From Brachionus plicatilis (lineage: Eukaryota; Rotifera; Eurotatoria; Ploima; Brachionidae), in the NCBI GenBank assembly GCA_010279815.1, contig QEOQ01000104.1, positions 323,139 to 387,138 of the forward strand: DNA of 64,000 bases. Reading direction: 5' to 3'. Numbering within the stretch: position 1 is the stretch's first letter; each line of letters starts with the position of its first letter. Position numbers and translations under genes: made by a program. Under the pieces are notes generated by a model, which saw nothing but the letters and a program-made list of their open reading frames with translations, was not told the DNA's origin and did no database searches. This document shows positions 63,901 to 64,000 of the stretch, piece by piece.

Positions 63901-64000
63901 GTACAATCATGGTTAATCAATCATGGTTATCTTTTTCAAGACTGACTAATACTACATTTATTTAATTTTTAAAAAATAAAAATAAAAAAAGTCCCACCAA

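Noticed and set aside
1..64000. CRISPR arrays, bacterial operons, plasmid or phage features
   Set aside because: No regularly spaced short repeats, no Shine-Dalgarno-led gene strings. All recognisable genes are animal or transposon genes with eukaryotic splice signals.
1..64000. tRNA, rRNA or snRNA genes
   Set aside because: I looked for A/B-box-like and cloverleaf patterns in the more complex stretches (12.5-13.5 kb, 22.6-23.8 kb, 38.9-39.0 kb) and found none convincing. A covariance-model scan would settle it.

Overview
The window is AT-rich (roughly three quarters A+T) eukaryotic DNA from an animal. It has spliced genes with GT-AG introns, AATAAA signals, no operons or prokaryotic signals, and a very dense, layered population of transposable elements. 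The host genes (a HEATR4-like HEAT-repeat gene, a GFI1/Senseless zinc-finger gene and astacin proteases) suggest an invertebrate. A monogonont rotifer or similar AT-rich lophotrochozoan is my best guess, but only a guess.

Layout. 1-5497 (+): last three exons of a HEATR4-like gene. Its 4 kb second intron is packed with foldback elements, an hAT-type MITE and a dead hAT transposon. 5.5-18.7 kb: mostly gene-poor AT-rich DNA with 5'-truncated LINE tails, a KRBA2-like integrase C-terminus and small unidentified ORFs. 18.9-20.0 kb (-): an intact GFI1/Senseless-type six-finger transcription factor exon, a GC-rich island in the window. 20.1-24.3 kb: its presumptive upstream side, with decayed ~0.4 kb repeats, a 350 bp tandem duplication and a less AT-rich unique stretch (22.5-23.8 kb). 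24.5-27.9 kb: transposon and LINE remnants.

28.0-33.9 kb: a 5'-truncated Ty3/gypsy element (-) with RT, RNase H, integrase, chromodomain and an env-like gene, flanked by 258 bp direct repeats. 34.0-38.3 kb: a Merlin (ISXO2/IS1595-type) DNA transposon disrupted by a pogo/Tigger-like element and by a LINE with a 60 bp target duplication. 38.3-44.1 kb: decayed transposon genes (DUF4218-like, hAT, a second Merlin-type family with a C2H2 tail, a LINE RT fragment). 44.1-50.5 kb: astacin metalloprotease copies in an inverted arrangement. The only copy with a complete zinc site is split by a 4.5 kb insertion holding a second gypsy element, which has an in-frame gag-protease-deltaRT-env fusion and an inverted LTR fragment at one end. 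51.9-52.4 kb: a pogo-like MITE. 53.5-56.8 kb: an hAT transposase gene inside 157 bp terminal inverted repeats. 56.8-59.1 kb: a GC-richer LINE with ORF1, endonuclease and a rearranged, partly inverted RT. 59.3-59.7 kb: a third astacin fragment. 59.8-62.5 kb: an hAT-like element rich in CCGGTC-type subterminal motifs, hosting a miniature 1.86 kb LTR retrotransposon. 62.8-63.9 kb: a FLYWCH/MULE fragment and a second copy of the 24.5 kb element.

Only the HEATR4-like and GFI-like genes look like intact host genes. Most of the rest records repeated nested insertion, internal deletion and rearrangement. The most unusual structures are the gypsy element with an inverted LTR end, the gag-env fusion ORF, the chromodomain-plus-env gypsy element, and the 60 bp and 258 bp duplications around two 5'-truncated elements.
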